From contig NZ_FODZ01000002.1 of NCBI RefSeq assembly GCF_900110505.1, positions 362,113 to 426,112 of the forward strand: a stretch of DNA of 64,000 nt. The letters run 5' to 3'. The DNA is from Luteibacter sp. UNC138MFCol5.1 (GTDB taxonomy: Bacteria; Pseudomonadota; Gammaproteobacteria; Xanthomonadales; Rhodanobacteraceae). The position numbers and the translations under genes are program-made. Below the pieces are notes generated by a model, which saw nothing but the letters and a program-made list of their open reading frames with translations, did no database searches and was not told where the DNA came from. Within the stretch, counting starts at the first letter, position 1, and each line of letters opens with the position of its first letter. This document shows positions 8,552 to 18,956 of this stretch, in pieces.

Positions 8552-9196
8552 CTACGATGACGCGTGCCGCAACACCGATCCGGTCGGCGACGGACAAAGC
8601 ACATGCCTGCCGGCCCACGGTAGATGAAGTGCGGACGGTTCGTGGCAGGTAACGAGGGCGATACCGCGTCGCCGAATCAGCCACTCTCGCAAGACGTCTA
8701 TCGAGGGGACATCGAGTCCGACAGTCGGCTCGTCGAGTATCACCAGCTCGGCCGACGAGCCGAGAACCATGTGAAGGATCACGCGCTTTCGCCAGCCGAG
8801 GGATAGTTCGCCGAAGCGTGCGTCCATGACCGAATCGAGGAGAAACGGATCCTCGCCGAGCATCGTGGATCGATCTACCGGATCACCGCGAAGAGCGCAG
8901 TGCAATCGTATGGCTTCCGCAACCGTCACACCCTCGAAAAAGGCGGGCTCGGCGGCGGAGAACGCGATCGCCCTCCGGGAAGCACGTGTCCGGCGCGACA
9001 CGTCATGACCATCCAGGATGATCGAGCCAGCTAGCGGCTGCGACATGCCCGCCACCATGCTCATGAGGGTGGACTTTCCCGCGCCGTTCGGCCCTTCCAG
9101 CAAATGAGCCCCCTCTTCAAGCCGCGCAGAGGCATCCCGGATCACACACCGCGGCCCGAAGCCCTTCTTTACACGATCCATGGACAGCGACGTCAT
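8552..9196 (-). CDS. ABC transporter ATP-binding protein
   Basis: This 214-residue ATPase would power the membrane protein encoded just upstream. Walker A GPNGAGKST is at residues 35-43, the signature region reads LSLGW (131-135) instead of LSGGQ, Walker B LVILDE is at 151-156 with EPTVGLD following, and the switch histidine is His185. It is short for the family and has no extra C-terminal domain. ATG 9196 overlaps the permease stop (ATGA), which decides the start over a GTG at 9208. The stop lies 18 bases from a REP cluster. Cargo is unknown; small ATPases of this type serve drug, peptide or lipid exporters. Base composition is visibly less GC-rich than in neighbouring operons. Confidence 0.85.
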   Translation of the reverse strand: MTSLSMDRVKKGFGPRCVIRDASARLEEGAHLLEGPNGAGKSTLMSMVAGMSQPLAGSIILDGHDVSRRTRASRRAIAFSAAEPAFFEGVTVAEAIRLHCALRGDPVDRSTMLGEDPFLLDSVMDARFGELSLGWRKRVILHMVLGSSAELVILDEPTVGLDVPSIDVLREWLIRRRGIALVTCHEPSALHLPWAGRHVLCPSPTGSVLRHASS

Positions 9197-10230
9197 GGCC
9201 ACCACCACGACAGCCCGGTGGAAACCGCCCCGATTCCGAGCCAGTCGAACACTTTAGGCATTCCGAACGATCTCGTTCCACAAACGACGAGCCCATTCGC
9301 CATCGTGGATGCCAGTAGCGGCGCGCCCATGGGCAAATCTCCAGCACCAGCGCCAAGGACGAGAACGACCTCCATGGCGACGACGAACCACGCACCGACG
9401 AGGACCCGCGCGGCGGAGAGCCATTCAACGCGCGGCGCGATAGCGAGCATCGGAGCCACCCCGAGCATACGTTCGCGCGCAGCCTCAGCCATGCCACGGA
9501 TGGGAATCACCGCTACGGCACCCGAAGCGACCAGCACCAGCGTCGACACAGCCATCCCGTCGTCGGATGCTGCGAAATGCATGCTCCACGCCACGACGCC
9601 TCCGACGGACGCGTACCGCACGAGATTCCCGGCGTGACGCGCTGGACTCATGTCGGTGCACGCGCTGCGCAGAAGCACGGTGGCCATCCGCTCGCTCGAT
9701 CGAAGGTCGTGACGCGCATGGAACCGCATTTGCCAAGGCCACCACGTTCTTGCGCCGCCGGCGACCCGTGCTGAGCCAACTGCCAGCAAGGCAGTCAGGG
9801 CCGCTCGCAGGTCGCCAAGAGCCATCAGGCCGATGGTCAGCAACATGACTGGCCAGGATGCGACAAGGGCGCCGACCGCTCCACTAGCGCGAAGGAACCA
9901 CGGCGAAGCACAGGTCACGAGCACATGGAACATCGAGACATCCGGCGAGAAAGGCCTTTGGGACGCCATCCACGTTCTGTAAGTCAAAACGATCGCAGCG
10001 AAGTCGAGCCCACGAAGCCAAGGGTGCACGGAAGCGTCGCCTGGAACCGAGAAAATCGCCGGAATCACTTCGGGCACCGCCGCAATCGGCGCGAGAAGGA
10101 CCATGGCGATGAAGAACCTCGAACGCGACGCTTTGAAAAAACGGCGCGATTTCCACCAGTATGTTTTCGATGTCGCAAGCGACATCATCCAAAGGGACGA
10201 GACGGCGCTGGCCCTCGTCACGGCAGCCAT
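9193..10230 (-). CDS. Multi-pass membrane protein, probable ABC permease partner
   Basis: This protein of about 345 residues has several hydrophobic segments: one near the N terminus (FFIAMVLLAPIAAVPEVIPA), others in the middle (GAVGALVASWPVMLLTIGLMAL; VSTLVLVASGAVAVIPI), and ones near the C terminus (VLVGAWFVVAMEVVLVLGAGAG). I do not recognise a named permease family. Its function is inferred from the ATPase gene that overlaps its stop by four bases. The start is uncertain: ATG 10230 is chosen, TTG 10257 and ATG 10188 are also in frame, and none has an ideal ribosome site. Codon use is less GC-biased than in the arg genes. An eight-codon frame with a good GGAGGG site at 10244 overlaps the start and could couple translation. 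Confidence 0.65.
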   Translation of the reverse strand: MAAVTRASAVSSLWMMSLATSKTYWWKSRRFFKASRSRFFIAMVLLAPIAAVPEVIPAIFSVPGDASVHPWLRGLDFAAIVLTYRTWMASQRPFSPDVSMFHVLVTCASPWFLRASGAVGALVASWPVMLLTIGLMALGDLRAALTALLAVGSARVAGGARTWWPWQMRFHARHDLRSSERMATVLLRSACTDMSPARHAGNLVRYASVGGVVAWSMHFAASDDGMAVSTLVLVASGAVAVIPIRGMAEAARERMLGVAPMLAIAPRVEWLSAARVLVGAWFVVAMEVVLVLGAGAGDLPMGAPLLASTMANGLVVCGTRSFGMPKVFDWLGIGAVSTGLSWWWP

Positions 10231-10522
10231 TTGCTCGAACGCATGTACGCCCTCCAACGATGTATTGACGACTTCCCTGCTGGCCGCCCTTCCAAACGGC
10301 CGGATGATTTTCTGTTGCCAAGCCTAGTTCTGCTGTAGTCCCGTGCTTGAGGGCGCGTAGGTAAGTTCCTCGCAGCACATTGAATGCTTCTGTGTCATCG
10401 ACGGGACTGAATTCAATGACCTGGAACAGTCATCCGAGGGTATTCGCTGCGTACATGAGCCTGTAAGTACGACATCCTTTAGAAGAGAGGCGCAGGGCCT
10501 GTTGCTCATGGCCTCAAAGGAT
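10231..10522. other. Gene-poor, relatively AT-rich upstream region of the ABC cassette
   Basis: About 290 bases between the permease start and the REP pair after proA show no convincing gene. A 61-codon frame on the minus strand (10324-10509) has no recognisable product. The region is clearly poorer in G and C than the flanking operons and presumably holds the cassette promoter, but I could not identify a good -35/-10 pair. Confidence 0.5.
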
Positions 10523-10573
10523 GTCGCGCCCAGGTGCGCTCCAACTGGCTGTTGGAGCGCACCTGGGCGCGAT
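10523..10573. repeat. REP inverted pair, GTTG-head family, after proA
   Basis: An inverted copy (10523-10545, read as GTTGGAGCGCACCTGGGCGC on the minus strand) and a direct copy (10551-10573) face outward around five bases (TGGCT). They are almost identical and would form a long stem-loop just six bases beyond the proA stop, where it may act as a transcript end or stability element for the arg-pro operon. Confidence 0.88.
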
Positions 10574-10578
10574 TCGGG

Positions 10579-11835
10579 TCAGGTCGGGTGGCGGGTCTGG
10601 CCTTCGCCGCGGACGACGAAGCGTTCGATCGTCAGGGATTCGGCGCCCATGGGGCCGTAGGCATGCAGGCGCGTCGTGGAGATGCCGATTTCCGTGCCCA
10701 GGCCGAGTTCGCCGCCGTCGCTGAAGCGCGACGACGCGTTGACCATGACCACGGCCGAACGCAGCGCGTGGACGAAGCGGCTTGCCACCGCGGTATCCGT
10801 CGTGGCGATGACTTCGGTGTGATCCGAGCCATGGCGCCGGATGTGCGCGATGGCGTCGTCGATGTCGTCGACGATACGGACGGCGAGGATCAGCGCCAGG
10901 AATTCCGCGGCGTAGTCGTCCTCGCTGGCCGGCGACAGGCCGGGGACGAGCGCGCGGGTCGCGTCGTCGGCGCGGATCTCGACACCGAGTTCGCGCAAGC
11001 GCGCGATGGCCGGCGGCAGGAACGCCGGGGCGATGTCGCGATGGACCAGCAACGTCTCGAGCGCGTTGCACACACCGGGTCGGCTCGTCTTGCCGTCGAC
11101 GAGCAGGCGCAGCGCGAGCTCGGGGTCCGCCGCGCGGTCGACGTAGAGGTGGCAGACGCCCTTGTAGTGCTTGATCACCGGCACGCGCGCGTGCTCCGTG
11201 ACGAAGCGGATGAGGCCTTCGCCGCCGCGGGGAATCGCGAGATCGACGATGTCGGCGAGCTGGAGCAGCTCGACCATCGTTTCGCGGCGCGGATCGTCCA
11301 GCAGGGTGATGGCCGCTTCCGGCAGGCCCTCCTCGCGCAGCGCGCGCCGCAGCGACGCGGCGATGGCGAGGTTCGACCGCATGGCGTCCGATCCGCCGCG
11401 CAGGATCACGGCATTGCCCGCCATCAGGCAGAGCGCGGCGGCATCCGCCGTGACGTTGGGGCGCGCTTCGTAGATCATCGCGACCACCCCGAGCGGAATG
11501 CGCACGCGCTCGACGACGATGCCGTTGGGTCGCACGTCGCGACGCGTGACGACGCCGACCGGATCGGGCAACGCGGCGACGTCGCGGATGGCCGCGACGA
11601 TGCCGTCGATCCGCGACGGATCGAGGCGCAGGCGATCGAGCATGGCGTCGCTCGTCCCGTTCGCGCGGGCCGCCTCCATATCGAGCGCGTTCGCCGCGAC
11701 GACGAGCGACGCGTCCTCCGCGAGGCACGACGCCATCCGGTGCAGCAGGCGACGCTTCGCCGCGGTGTCCAGCGCAGCCACCGCGGCAGAAGCTTCCCTG
11801 CAGGCCAGTGCGCGTTCGCGAAGATTCGATGTCAT
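10579..11835 (-). CDS. proA: Gamma-glutamyl phosphate reductase
   Basis: ProA (418 residues) reduces gamma-glutamyl phosphate with NADPH to glutamate semialdehyde, the second step of proline synthesis. It has the aldehyde-dehydrogenase fold with the catalytic Cys256 in [10 protein letters not shown], the IYEARPNVT stretch at 121-129, and the C-terminal [20 protein letters not shown] that marks ProA. It is the last gene of an eight-gene operon and follows proB by 11 bases. A REP pair begins almost at its stop codon. The fit to the family is complete and the start is unambiguous. Confidence 0.97.
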   Translation of the reverse strand: MTSNLRERALACREASAAVAALDTAAKRRLLHRMASCLAEDASLVVAANALDMEAARANGTSDAMLDRLRLDPSRIDGIVAAIRDVAALPDPVGVVTRRDVRPNGIVVERVRIPLGVVAMIYEARPNVTADAAALCLMAGNAVILRGGSDAMRSNLAIAASLRRALREEGLPEAAITLLDDPRRETMVELLQLADIVDLAIPRGGEGLIRFVTEHARVPVIKHYKGVCHLYVDRAADPELALRLLVDGKTSRPGVCNALETLLVHRDIAPAFLPPAIARLRELGVEIRADDATRALVPGLSPASEDDYAAEFLALILAVRIVDDIDDAIAHIRRHGSDHTEVIATTDTAVASRFVHALRSAVVMVNASSRFSDGGELGLGTEIGISTTRLHAYGPMGAESLTIERFVVRGEGQTRHPT

Positions 11836-11846
11836 GGCGCGCTCCC

Positions 11847-12965
11847 TCAGCCGGGAAGGACGACGAGGTCGTCGCGGTGGATGATCGTCTCGCCGTAACT
11901 GTAGCCGAGCACGGCCTCGATCTCGCGCGTGTGCTTGCCGGCGAGGCGGCGGATGTCGCCCGCCGCGTACTGCGCGATGCCGCGCGCGGTGACGCGGTCG
12001 CCCTCGGCCACCTCGACGACGTCGCCCCGTGCGAAGTCGCCCGTGGCGCTCGTCACGCCGCCGGGCAGGAGCGACGCCCCGCGCGAACGCAGCGCGGCGG
12101 CCGCCCCCGCGTCGACGTCGATACGTCCAGCTATCGGCGCGTGGCGCAACCAGGACGTACGCGCGGCGACACGGCCGCCCTGCGCGCGGAAACGCGTGCC
12201 GGACAGCAATCCGGTAGCGAGCCGGCCCACGACGGCCGCGTTCCGGCCGTCGAAGATGACCGTCTCGATGCCCGCCGAGGCGGCCTTTTCCGCCGCTTCG
12301 AGTTTCGTACGCATGCCGCCCGTGCCGGCCCGACTGCCGGCGCCGCCGGCGCTGGCCAGGAGCGCGGGCGTGACGGCCGCGACATCGTCGATGGCCATCG
12401 CGTCGATGACCGCGCGCGGGTCCGCGCTGTACAAGCCGGCCACGTCGGACGCGATGAGCAGGAGGTCCGCGTCGACGAGCGCCGCGACGATGGCCGCGAG
12501 GTTGTCGTTGTCGCCGACCTTCAGCTCGTCGACCGCGACGGTGTCGTTCTCGTTGATGACCGGAATGGCGCCGAGGGCCAGCAATTCACGCAGCGTGGAG
12601 CGCGCGTTGAGGTAACGGCGCCGGTGGCGCAGGTCGTCGTGCGTGAGCAGCACCTGCGCCACCGCCGCGTCGTCGAAGAACCCCTGCCAGAGCGCGACGA
12701 GGCGCGTCTGTCCGAGCGCGGCGAGCGCCTGGCGTCCGACCAGTCCGCTGCCCCGCTGTGGCGCGGCGAGCCCACGGCCCGCCGCCACCGCGCCCGAGGA
12801 AACGATCACCACCTCGCGTCGCTGCGCGCGGGAGGCCGCCACGAAGGACGCGAGCGCGACGGCGTGGGCGCCGGTCAAGGCGCCCTCCGGCGTCGTCAGC
12901 AGGCTGCTGCCGACCTTGAGGACGGCGCGCCGCCAGGGTGGCAGCGCTTGTTCGGTGAACGCCAT
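11847..12965 (-). CDS. proB: Glutamate 5-kinase with PUA domain
   Basis: ProB (372 residues) phosphorylates the gamma-carboxyl of glutamate to start proline synthesis. The amino-acid-kinase domain begins KVGSSLL near residue 17 and includes [12 protein letters not shown] and the [11 protein letters not shown] and [10 protein letters not shown] segments. A C-terminal PUA domain spans about residues 275-360. An AGGATCG ribosome site precedes the ATG. It sits 61 bases after argH and 11 before proA, so proline synthesis is tied to the arginine operon, an arrangement known in xanthomonads. In other bacteria proline feedback acts on the kinase domain; whether it does here is not visible. Confidence 0.97.
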   Translation of the reverse strand: MAFTEQALPPWRRAVLKVGSSLLTTPEGALTGAHAVALASFVAASRAQRREVVIVSSGAVAAGRGLAAPQRGSGLVGRQALAALGQTRLVALWQGFFDDAAVAQVLLTHDDLRHRRRYLNARSTLRELLALGAIPVINENDTVAVDELKVGDNDNLAAIVAALVDADLLLIASDVAGLYSADPRAVIDAMAIDDVAAVTPALLASAGGAGSRAGTGGMRTKLEAAEKAASAGIETVIFDGRNAAVVGRLATGLLSGTRFRAQGGRVAARTSWLRHAPIAGRIDVDAGAAAALRSRGASLLPGGVTSATGDFARGDVVEVAEGDRVTARGIAQYAAGDIRRLAGKHTREIEAVLGYSYGETIIHRDDLVVLPG

Positions 12966-13026
12966 CGATCCTCCCCCGTCATACCCCCTACGGCCAAGCG
13001 GACCGCCGCCCGCCGGCGACCGGGCG

Positions 13027-14322
13027 TCAGCCAGCCAGCGCCGCGAGGCGCGCGCGCAACGTGTCGAGCATCAGGTCGTTGCCCGCGCCGGGCGACGTGC
13101 GCGCGGCGAGACTCGATTCGGGCGAGCGCCCCTCGCCCGCCGACGCCGCCGTCTCCGCAGCCGCCCGATACGCGTCGCGGAACGGCACGCCGGCCACGGC
13201 CTGCTCGATCGCGACGTCGGTCGCGTACATCGCCGGCTCGATGGCCGCGCGCATGCGGTCGGCCTTCCACTCGAAACGGGCGAGCATGTCCGGCAGCAGT
13301 TCCAGGGCGCCGAGCCCCATGGTGAAACCATGGAACAGCGAGCCCTTGGAGAACTGCAGGTCGCGCTGGTAGCCCGACGGCAGCGAGAGCAGTTGCTCGA
13401 TCTCGGTACGCGCCGCCGCCACGCTCGCGTAGCTGGCGCGCAGCAGTTCGACGACGTCGGGATTGCGCTTGTTCGGCATGATCGACGAGCCCGTCGTGTA
13501 CTCCGCGGGCAGCTTCACGAAGTCGAACTCGGCGGTGGTGAACAGCGAGAGATCCCACGCGAGCCGGCGCGTGTCCAGCAGCGCCGTGCCGACGGCGTCG
13601 AGCGCCGCCATCTCGAACTTGCCGCGCGACAGCTGCGCGTAGATCGGCGACACCTGCATGCGGCCGAAACCGAGCGCCTGCGTCGTATGCGCGCGGTCGA
13701 GCCCCACGTTCACGCCGTAGCCCGCCGCGGTGCCGAGGGGATTCGCGTCGATCAGTTCCAGCGCCTGGCGGGCGCGCAGCGTGTTGTCGATGAACGCCTC
13801 CGCGAACGCGGCGAACCACATGCCGGTGGACGAGACCACCGCGCGCTGGATGTGCGTGTAGCCGGGCATCGGCAGCGCCTCGCCGGCGGCCCGCTCGAGG
13901 CAGACCTCCGCGACGCGCCGGCACAGGGCCTCGAGCGTCGCCAGCTTCTCCTTCAGCCACAGACGCGTGGCCACGAGGATCTGGTCGTTGCGGCTACGCC
14001 CGGTGTGAACGCGGCGCCCGGCGTCGCCAAGGCGCTCCGTCAGACGCGCCTCGATCGCCGAGTGCCCGTCCTCGAAACGCTCGTCGAGCACGAAGCTGCC
14101 CGCGGAGAAGTCGGCGGCCAGCGCGTCCAGTTCGCGCTTGAGCGCGTCGCGCTCGTCCGGGCTGACGACCCCGATGTTGGCGAGGCCTTCGACGTGCGCC
14201 TTGCTCGCGGTGATGTCGTGGAGGAAGAACTCGCGATCGAGCACGACGTCGTTGCCTGCGAGGAACCGCATGATGCGCGCGTCGACCTGCGTGTCGGATT
14301 TCTGCCAGAGCGGCTGGGTCAT
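13027..14322 (-). CDS. argH: Argininosuccinate lyase
   Basis: ArgH (431 residues) splits argininosuccinate into arginine and fumarate, the last step of arginine synthesis. The fumarase/lyase superfamily signature [12 protein letters not shown] is at residues 278-289, the general-acid region PGYTHIQRA holds His157, and TGRSRNDQ is at 107-114. It is slightly shorter than the approximately 457-residue E. coli enzyme but complete in all conserved regions. It lies between argC (18 bases upstream) and proB in the operon. Confidence 0.97.
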   Translation of the reverse strand: MTQPLWQKSDTQVDARIMRFLAGNDVVLDREFFLHDITASKAHVEGLANIGVVSPDERDALKRELDALAADFSAGSFVLDERFEDGHSAIEARLTERLGDAGRRVHTGRSRNDQILVATRLWLKEKLATLEALCRRVAEVCLERAAGEALPMPGYTHIQRAVVSSTGMWFAAFAEAFIDNTLRARQALELIDANPLGTAAGYGVNVGLDRAHTTQALGFGRMQVSPIYAQLSRGKFEMAALDAVGTALLDTRRLAWDLSLFTTAEFDFVKLPAEYTTGSSIMPNKRNPDVVELLRASYASVAAARTEIEQLLSLPSGYQRDLQFSKGSLFHGFTMGLGALELLPDMLARFEWKADRMRAAIEPAMYATDVAIEQAVAGVPFRDAYRAAAETAASAGEGRSPESSLAARTSPGAGNDLMLDTLRARLAALAG

Positions 14323-14340
14323 CGATGATTCCTTGGTGCG

Positions 14341-15288
14341 CTACAGCGGGATGGCGGTGAGCTCGTCGAAGCCGAGCGCGCGATTGACGTTCTGCATGGC
14401 CTGGGTCGCCGCGCCCTTGAGCAGGTTGTCGAGGGTGGCCACGACGACCACGCGACGGCCATCCGTCGACAGGGCGAAGCCGCCGACCTCGAGATGGTGA
14501 CGGTTCGCGATCCGGCTGACCCACGGCGCCTCGTCGACGACATGGATGAGCTTCTCGTTCTCGAACCGGGCCTCGTAGCGGCGCACGATGTCCTCGCGCT
14601 TCGCCGGTTTCGCCAGATACAGGTTCGTGGTGACGGTGAGGCCGCGGAAGTGCGGCGCCACATGCGGCATGAATTCGACGGGCAGGCCGAGGTGGCGGCT
14701 CGCTTCCTTCTCGTGCATGTGCCCCGTCAGCGAGTACGGCATCAGGTTGTCGCGCAGCTTCTCGGGATCATTGCGGTCGGACGGCGTGGTTCCGGCGCCC
14801 GAGTAACCCGACACGCCGAAGGACACCGGGGGTGCCGCCAGCAGGTCCTTGATCGGCGCGATGGACACCTGCACGGCCGTCGCGTAGCAACCGGGATTGC
14901 TGATGCGCTTCTCGCCGCGCCAGCGGTCGCGGTAGAGCTCGGGCAGGCCGTAGTACCAGCGCTCGTCGAAGCGGTAGTCGGCCGAGAGGTCGACGATCAC
15001 CGTGGATCCCCCCGCCTTGTCGATCGCCTCCACGTAGGGCGCGGCCTTGCCGTTGGGCAGCGCGAGCACCACCACGTCGGCGCCGGCGGCCGCCACGGCG
15101 GCCGGATCGAGATTGCTGAAGAGGAGCTCGCCCGCGTAGGCGTCGCTGTGATCGGCCAGGCGCTGCCCGTCGAGTTCGCGCGACGAGACGAACGCGAGAT
15201 CGAGGCCCGGATGACCGACGATGAGTTTGATCAGTTCCGCGCCCGTGTGGCCACGCGCGCCGACGATGCCGATGGTCTTGTTCGCCAT
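14341..15288 (-). CDS. argC: N-acetyl-gamma-glutamyl-phosphate reductase
   Basis: ArgC (315 residues) reduces N-acetylglutamyl phosphate to N-acetylglutamate semialdehyde using NADPH. It opens with the Rossmann motif [13 protein letters not shown] (residues 7-19) and carries the catalytic Cys134 in SNPGCYATA. It follows argB by only six bases and precedes argH by 18, so all three are on one message. Confidence 0.97.
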   Translation of the reverse strand: MANKTIGIVGARGHTGAELIKLIVGHPGLDLAFVSSRELDGQRLADHSDAYAGELLFSNLDPAAVAAAGADVVVLALPNGKAAPYVEAIDKAGGSTVIVDLSADYRFDERWYYGLPELYRDRWRGEKRISNPGCYATAVQVSIAPIKDLLAAPPVSFGVSGYSGAGTTPSDRNDPEKLRDNLMPYSLTGHMHEKEASRHLGLPVEFMPHVAPHFRGLTVTTNLYLAKPAKREDIVRRYEARFENEKLIHVVDEAPWVSRIANRHHLEVGGFALSTDGRRVVVVATLDNLLKGAATQAMQNVNRALGFDELTAIPL

Positions 15289-15294
15289 GACCGT

Positions 15295-16611
15295 TCAGTC
15301 CTGCAGGGTGGGTTCGCGCGTGGCGCTGTGCGCGACGCAACGTTCGATGTCGGCGAAGCTGTCCAGGCCGTACCAGAACACCTTCCAGCGCGTCTGCTTG
15401 AAGCAGCCGTCCGACTCCGCGTAGTAGAAGTGGTTGATCACGTTGCCGTGGCGCGAACGCCAGAACAGCTTCGGGTTCTCGTCGCGCATCACCTGCCATA
15501 CGGCGCGACCGAGGCCTTCGCCCTGCGCGTCGTCCAGCACCGCGAACTTGTCGAGATACGCGAAGCCTTCCTCCTGCGTGAGGATCATCGCCGCGCGGTA
15601 GTTCTCCGAGACATAGAGGCGATACAGCTTCGTGCGTTCGAAGTAGTTACCGACGAGCGTGCGGCCGAAGCTCGATTCGATGAGCTGGCGCATGCGGCCG
15701 AGATCGACGTCGTTCCACGAATCGAAGCGCAGCACGCGCTCGCCGCGCCGGACCAGCGTGCCGGAACCCTTGTGCGTGAACAGTTCCTTCGCCAGTTCGG
15801 CGGGCCGCGTGATCGACACCGACGAGGTCAGCGGCAGGTCGTCGAGCAGGTCCTTGATCTGCTCGATCTTCAGGCGCATGCCCGAATGCAGCCATGGCTG
15901 CTGCAGCAACTGGTCGTATTCGGTCGACAGGTTGATCGAATCGATCACGTTGCCGTCGCCGTCGAGCAGGCCGCCCGTGCCAGTGAGGAAAACGATCTTG
16001 TACGGCTGCAGCACGCGCACGAGCTCGTTCGCGGCGAAGTCGGCGTTGATGTTGAGGATCTGGCCGGCATCGGTTTCGCCGAGGCTCGCGATCACGGGAA
16101 TGGAACCCGCGCGCAGGCTCGCCTCGATCGGCGCGAGGTTGATGTCGCGCACGCGCCCCACCAGGCCGAAGGTGTCCTGGTCGAGGTAGTCCGCGGTGAA
16201 CACGCCCGACGGCACGGACGTGGCGCGCGTATCGACCTCCTGCAGGGCCTCGACCAGTCGCAGGTTCTGCGCCTGGAACACGCGGCGCACGATCGCCAGG
16301 GCTTCCGGCGAGGTGACGCGCAGGCCGTTGACGGTCTTCTTCTCGATGCCCGCCGCCGAAAGTTCTTCGTCGAGCTGCGGACCCGCGCCGTGCAGCACGA
16401 TCGGCGTCAGGCCGACCTGCTGCAGGAACGACAGCGACGACGTGAGGTCCGGCAACTCGTCGCGCAGGACCGCGCCGCCGACCTTCACCACGGCGAAGCG
16501 GGCGGCGTCCACCTGCGAGAAGCGCTTGAGGTACTGCTGGATTTCGCGCGCGCTGCCCATCGACGAGAGCAGGCGGACGATCGTTTTCCTGGTGTGCTTA
16601 TTAGAGTCCAC
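15295..16611 (-). CDS. argB: Bifunctional acetylglutamate kinase fused to a GNAT (acetylglutamate synthase) domain
   Basis: This protein of about 438 residues joins two domains. An amino-acid-kinase domain (about residues 35-275, starting [13 protein letters not shown]) phosphorylates N-acetylglutamate. A C-terminal GNAT domain (about 285-438) follows. Such NAGS-K fusions are known from Xanthomonas, where one protein both makes and phosphorylates acetylglutamate and resembles vertebrate NAGS. No separate argA is in the window, which fits. The GTG at 16611 is chosen because the following [18 protein letters not shown] segment belongs to the family N terminus; it overlaps the argE stop by 11 bases. 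An ATG at 16560 would trim 17 residues. Arginine feedback is expected from the family but not visible. Confidence 0.93.
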   Translation of the reverse strand: MDSNKHTRKTIVRLLSSMGSAREIQQYLKRFSQVDAARFAVVKVGGAVLRDELPDLTSSLSFLQQVGLTPIVLHGAGPQLDEELSAAGIEKKTVNGLRVTSPEALAIVRRVFQAQNLRLVEALQEVDTRATSVPSGVFTADYLDQDTFGLVGRVRDINLAPIEASLRAGSIPVIASLGETDAGQILNINADFAANELVRVLQPYKIVFLTGTGGLLDGDGNVIDSINLSTEYDQLLQQPWLHSGMRLKIEQIKDLLDDLPLTSSVSITRPAELAKELFTHKGSGTLVRRGERVLRFDSWNDVDLGRMRQLIESSFGRTLVGNYFERTKLYRLYVSENYRAAMILTQEEGFAYLDKFAVLDDAQGEGLGRAVWQVMRDENPKLFWRSRHGNVINHFYYAESDGCFKQTRWKVFWYGLDSFADIERCVAHSATREPTLQD

Positions 16612-17698
16612 TGTCCACGATCCGATGGATGGTCTGGGCGTAATGCGCGAGCTGGTCGAGGGCGACCCATTCGTCGGCGCTGTGCGCCTGCGCGATGTCG
16701 CCGGGGCCGTAGACGAAGCAGGTGTAACCGGCCTTCGAGAACAGCGCGGCCTCGGTCCAGAAGTCGACGGCGTTGCCGACCGGGATGCCGAGTTCGTCCG
16801 CCAGGTCGCGCGCGGCGAGGCGGCGGGCCTCCGCCGTGGCGGTGTCGCCCGCCGGCAGGGAGTCGCCGCGGAACGTTTCGCCGTACTCCACGGGGTGCGG
16901 CGCGACGAGCGTGCGGAACGTCTCGAGGAGACGGTCGGCATCCATCGACGGCAGCGGCCGGAAGCCGAAGCGCACGTCGGCGGTGGGGGCGATCACGTTG
17001 GCCTTGATGCCGCCCTCGACCTTGCCGATGTTGAAGCGCAGGCCGGTGAGGCCACCGAAGCGCTCGTGCGACTGCGCCTGCACGTGGTCGAGCGCGGCGG
17101 CGCCCCAGCGGATGGCCTGGTGGAGCGCGCTGTCCGACGGCTTCTGCTCGCCGGACGCATGCCCCGCCCTGCCCTGGAAACGCATCTGCACCGAATGGAT
17201 GCCGCGATGCGCCAGCACCGCCTCACCCTTCGTCGGCTCGGCGACGATCACCGCCTCGTAGTCGCGCGGCGTCGCGAGGAAGCCGTCGATGCAGCGCGCA
17301 TCGTTGGCTTCCTCGTCGGTCGACAGCAGCAGCGCCATGTCGCCCTGGCTCGCGTTGGCGACGGCCACGAGCGCGGCCGCGGCGCCCTTGATGTCGCAGG
17401 CGCCGAGGCCGATCGCGCGATCTTCCGTCACGCGCAGCTCGTGCGGGCTCGCCGTCCAGTGCGGCGAGTCCGGCACGGTGTCCAGGTGCACGTTGAACAG
17501 GTATTTCGGCGTGCCGCGCACGGCGTAGAGGTTCACGGCACCGGCACCGAAATCCGTGACCTCCACCTGGAACCCCGGAAGGTTCGCGCGGAGGTAGTCG
17601 AAGATCCCGTCGGTGCCGATGGTTCGTGGCGGGTTGCGCGTGTCGTATCCGACGAGCGCGCGCAGGTGCGTGAGGGTGTCCTGAAGAAGCGTGTCCAT
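16601..17698 (-). CDS. argE: M20 family acetylornithine/acetylcitrulline deacetylase
   Basis: This 365-residue M20 metallopeptidase-fold deacetylase has the metal-binding segments [12 protein letters not shown] and [14 protein letters not shown], then [11 protein letters not shown] and [10 protein letters not shown]. In Xanthomonas the equivalent enzyme removes the acetyl group from N-acetylcitrulline rather than N-acetylornithine, because carbamoylation happens before deacetylation. The presence of the acetylornithine-type carbamoyltransferase three genes away in this operon makes the same use likely here. It lies nine bases after argG and overlaps argB. Substrate preference is inferred from the pathway context. 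Confidence 0.93.
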   Translation of the reverse strand: MDTLLQDTLTHLRALVGYDTRNPPRTIGTDGIFDYLRANLPGFQVEVTDFGAGAVNLYAVRGTPKYLFNVHLDTVPDSPHWTASPHELRVTEDRAIGLGACDIKGAAAALVAVANASQGDMALLLSTDEEANDARCIDGFLATPRDYEAVIVAEPTKGEAVLAHRGIHSVQMRFQGRAGHASGEQKPSDSALHQAIRWGAAALDHVQAQSHERFGGLTGLRFNIGKVEGGIKANVIAPTADVRFGFRPLPSMDADRLLETFRTLVAPHPVEYGETFRGDSLPAGDTATAEARRLAARDLADELGIPVGNAVDFWTEAALFSKAGYTCFVYGPGDIAQAHSADEWVALDQLAHYAQTIHRIVDSGL

Positions 17699-17707
17699 GA
17701 TTCCGGA

Positions 17708-18913
17708 TCAGTTCCCGTTCGCGCGGTCGACTTCCGCCCAGATCGTCGAGCTCATGCCGTAGAGCTTGATGAAGCCCTCGGCCTCGGCGACGCCCCAGTC
17801 GGCGGCCTGCGCGTAGGTGGCCTTCTTCGAATGCAGGATGTTCTTCGATTCGACCTTCACCGCGTAGACGGTGCCGCCACGCGTCTCGATGACGACCTTG
17901 CCGTCGACCTTGCGCTGCGTCGACACGAGGTAGGCCTCGAGGTCCGCCTTGATCGGGTCGTTGAAGAAGCCCTCGTACGCCACCTCGGTCCACTTGCGGC
18001 CGATTTCCGGCTTGAAGCGGTTCTGCTGCTTCGACAGCACGGTCTCCTCGAGCGCGCGATGCGCGGTGAGCAGCGCGGTCAGCGCCGGCGCCTCGAACAC
18101 GATGCGGCCCTTCAGGCCGATGTTCGTGTCGCCGGTGTAGAGGCTGCGGCCGACGCCGTACTTCGCCAGCTCGCGGTTGAGGAAGCCGAGGATCTCGGGG
18201 CCCGACGCGGCCTTGCCGTTGAGCGACACGGCCGTGCCCTTCTCGAAGCCGAGCTCGATGCGCAGAGGTTCCACCGGCCATTCGGAGCGCGGCGCGCACC
18301 AGGCGACGGCGCCCTCTTCCGGAATCTCCCATGCGTCGATCTCGCCGCCCGAGATGGTCACGCCCAGCACGTTCTCGTTGATCGTGTAGTGCTTGGTCTT
18401 GGCGCGGACTTCGAACCCCTTGTCCTCGAGGTACTTCTGCTCGTACGCGCGCACCTGCGTGTGCTCGCGCTGGATCTCGCGGATCGGCGCCACGATGGTG
18501 TAATCGCCGAGGGCCTTCACGGTGAGGTCGAAGCGCACCTGGTCGTTGCCCATGCCGGTGCAGCCGTGCGCGAACAGCTTCGTGCCGAGTTCGTCGCAGC
18601 GCTCCAGCGACGCCTTCACGATCAGGTAGCGGTCCGAGACCAGCAGCGGGTACTGGCCCTGGTAGAACTCGCCGGCCCAGATCAGCGGCGTGACGAAGGT
18701 GTCCCAGATCGCCTGGGCGGCGTCGACGGTGCGATGCGACGCGGCGCCGAGCTCGTGGGCGCGCTGCTCGATGTACTCGCGCTCCTCGGCCGACACGCCG
18801 CCCGTGTCCACGAAGACGGTGTGCACGGCGTAGCCGCGCTCGATCAGGTAGGGAACGCAGAAGCTGGTGTCGAGGCCGCCCGAGAAGGCGAGGACGATAT
18901 CGTTGCTGGACAT
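17708..18913 (-). CDS. argG: Argininosuccinate synthase
   Basis: ArgG (401 residues) joins citrulline and aspartate using ATP. The N-type ATP pyrophosphatase P-loop AFSGGLDTS is at residues 9-17, and the [15 protein letters not shown] and [19 protein letters not shown] segments are typical. GGAG lies a few bases before the ATG. It is the second gene of the operon, 43 bases after argF and nine before argE. Confidence 0.97.
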   Translation of the reverse strand: MSSNDIVLAFSGGLDTSFCVPYLIERGYAVHTVFVDTGGVSAEEREYIEQRAHELGAASHRTVDAAQAIWDTFVTPLIWAGEFYQGQYPLLVSDRYLIVKASLERCDELGTKLFAHGCTGMGNDQVRFDLTVKALGDYTIVAPIREIQREHTQVRAYEQKYLEDKGFEVRAKTKHYTINENVLGVTISGGEIDAWEIPEEGAVAWCAPRSEWPVEPLRIELGFEKGTAVSLNGKAASGPEILGFLNRELAKYGVGRSLYTGDTNIGLKGRIVFEAPALTALLTAHRALEETVLSKQQNRFKPEIGRKWTEVAYEGFFNDPIKADLEAYLVSTQRKVDGKVVIETRGGTVYAVKVESKNILHSKKATYAQAADWGVAEAEGFIKLYGMSSTIWAEVDRANGN

Positions 18914-18956
18914 GCGGGCTCCGGAGGAAAAGGGTGGGCTTGGCGGATGGGAAGGA

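Noticed and set aside
10324-10509. 61-codon minus-strand frame upstream of the ABC permease
   Set aside because: No ribosome site, no recognisable sequence pattern, and it adjoins repeat DNA. It could be a leader, but nothing supports it.
8436-10580. ABC cassette as part of a transposon or integrative element
   Set aside because: No transposase, integrase, terminal inverted repeat with target duplication or tRNA attachment site is visible; only REP clusters flank it.
13000-13026. Terminator between argH and proB
   Set aside because: No stem with a T run is present in the 61-base gap, so proB-proA are treated as part of the arg operon.
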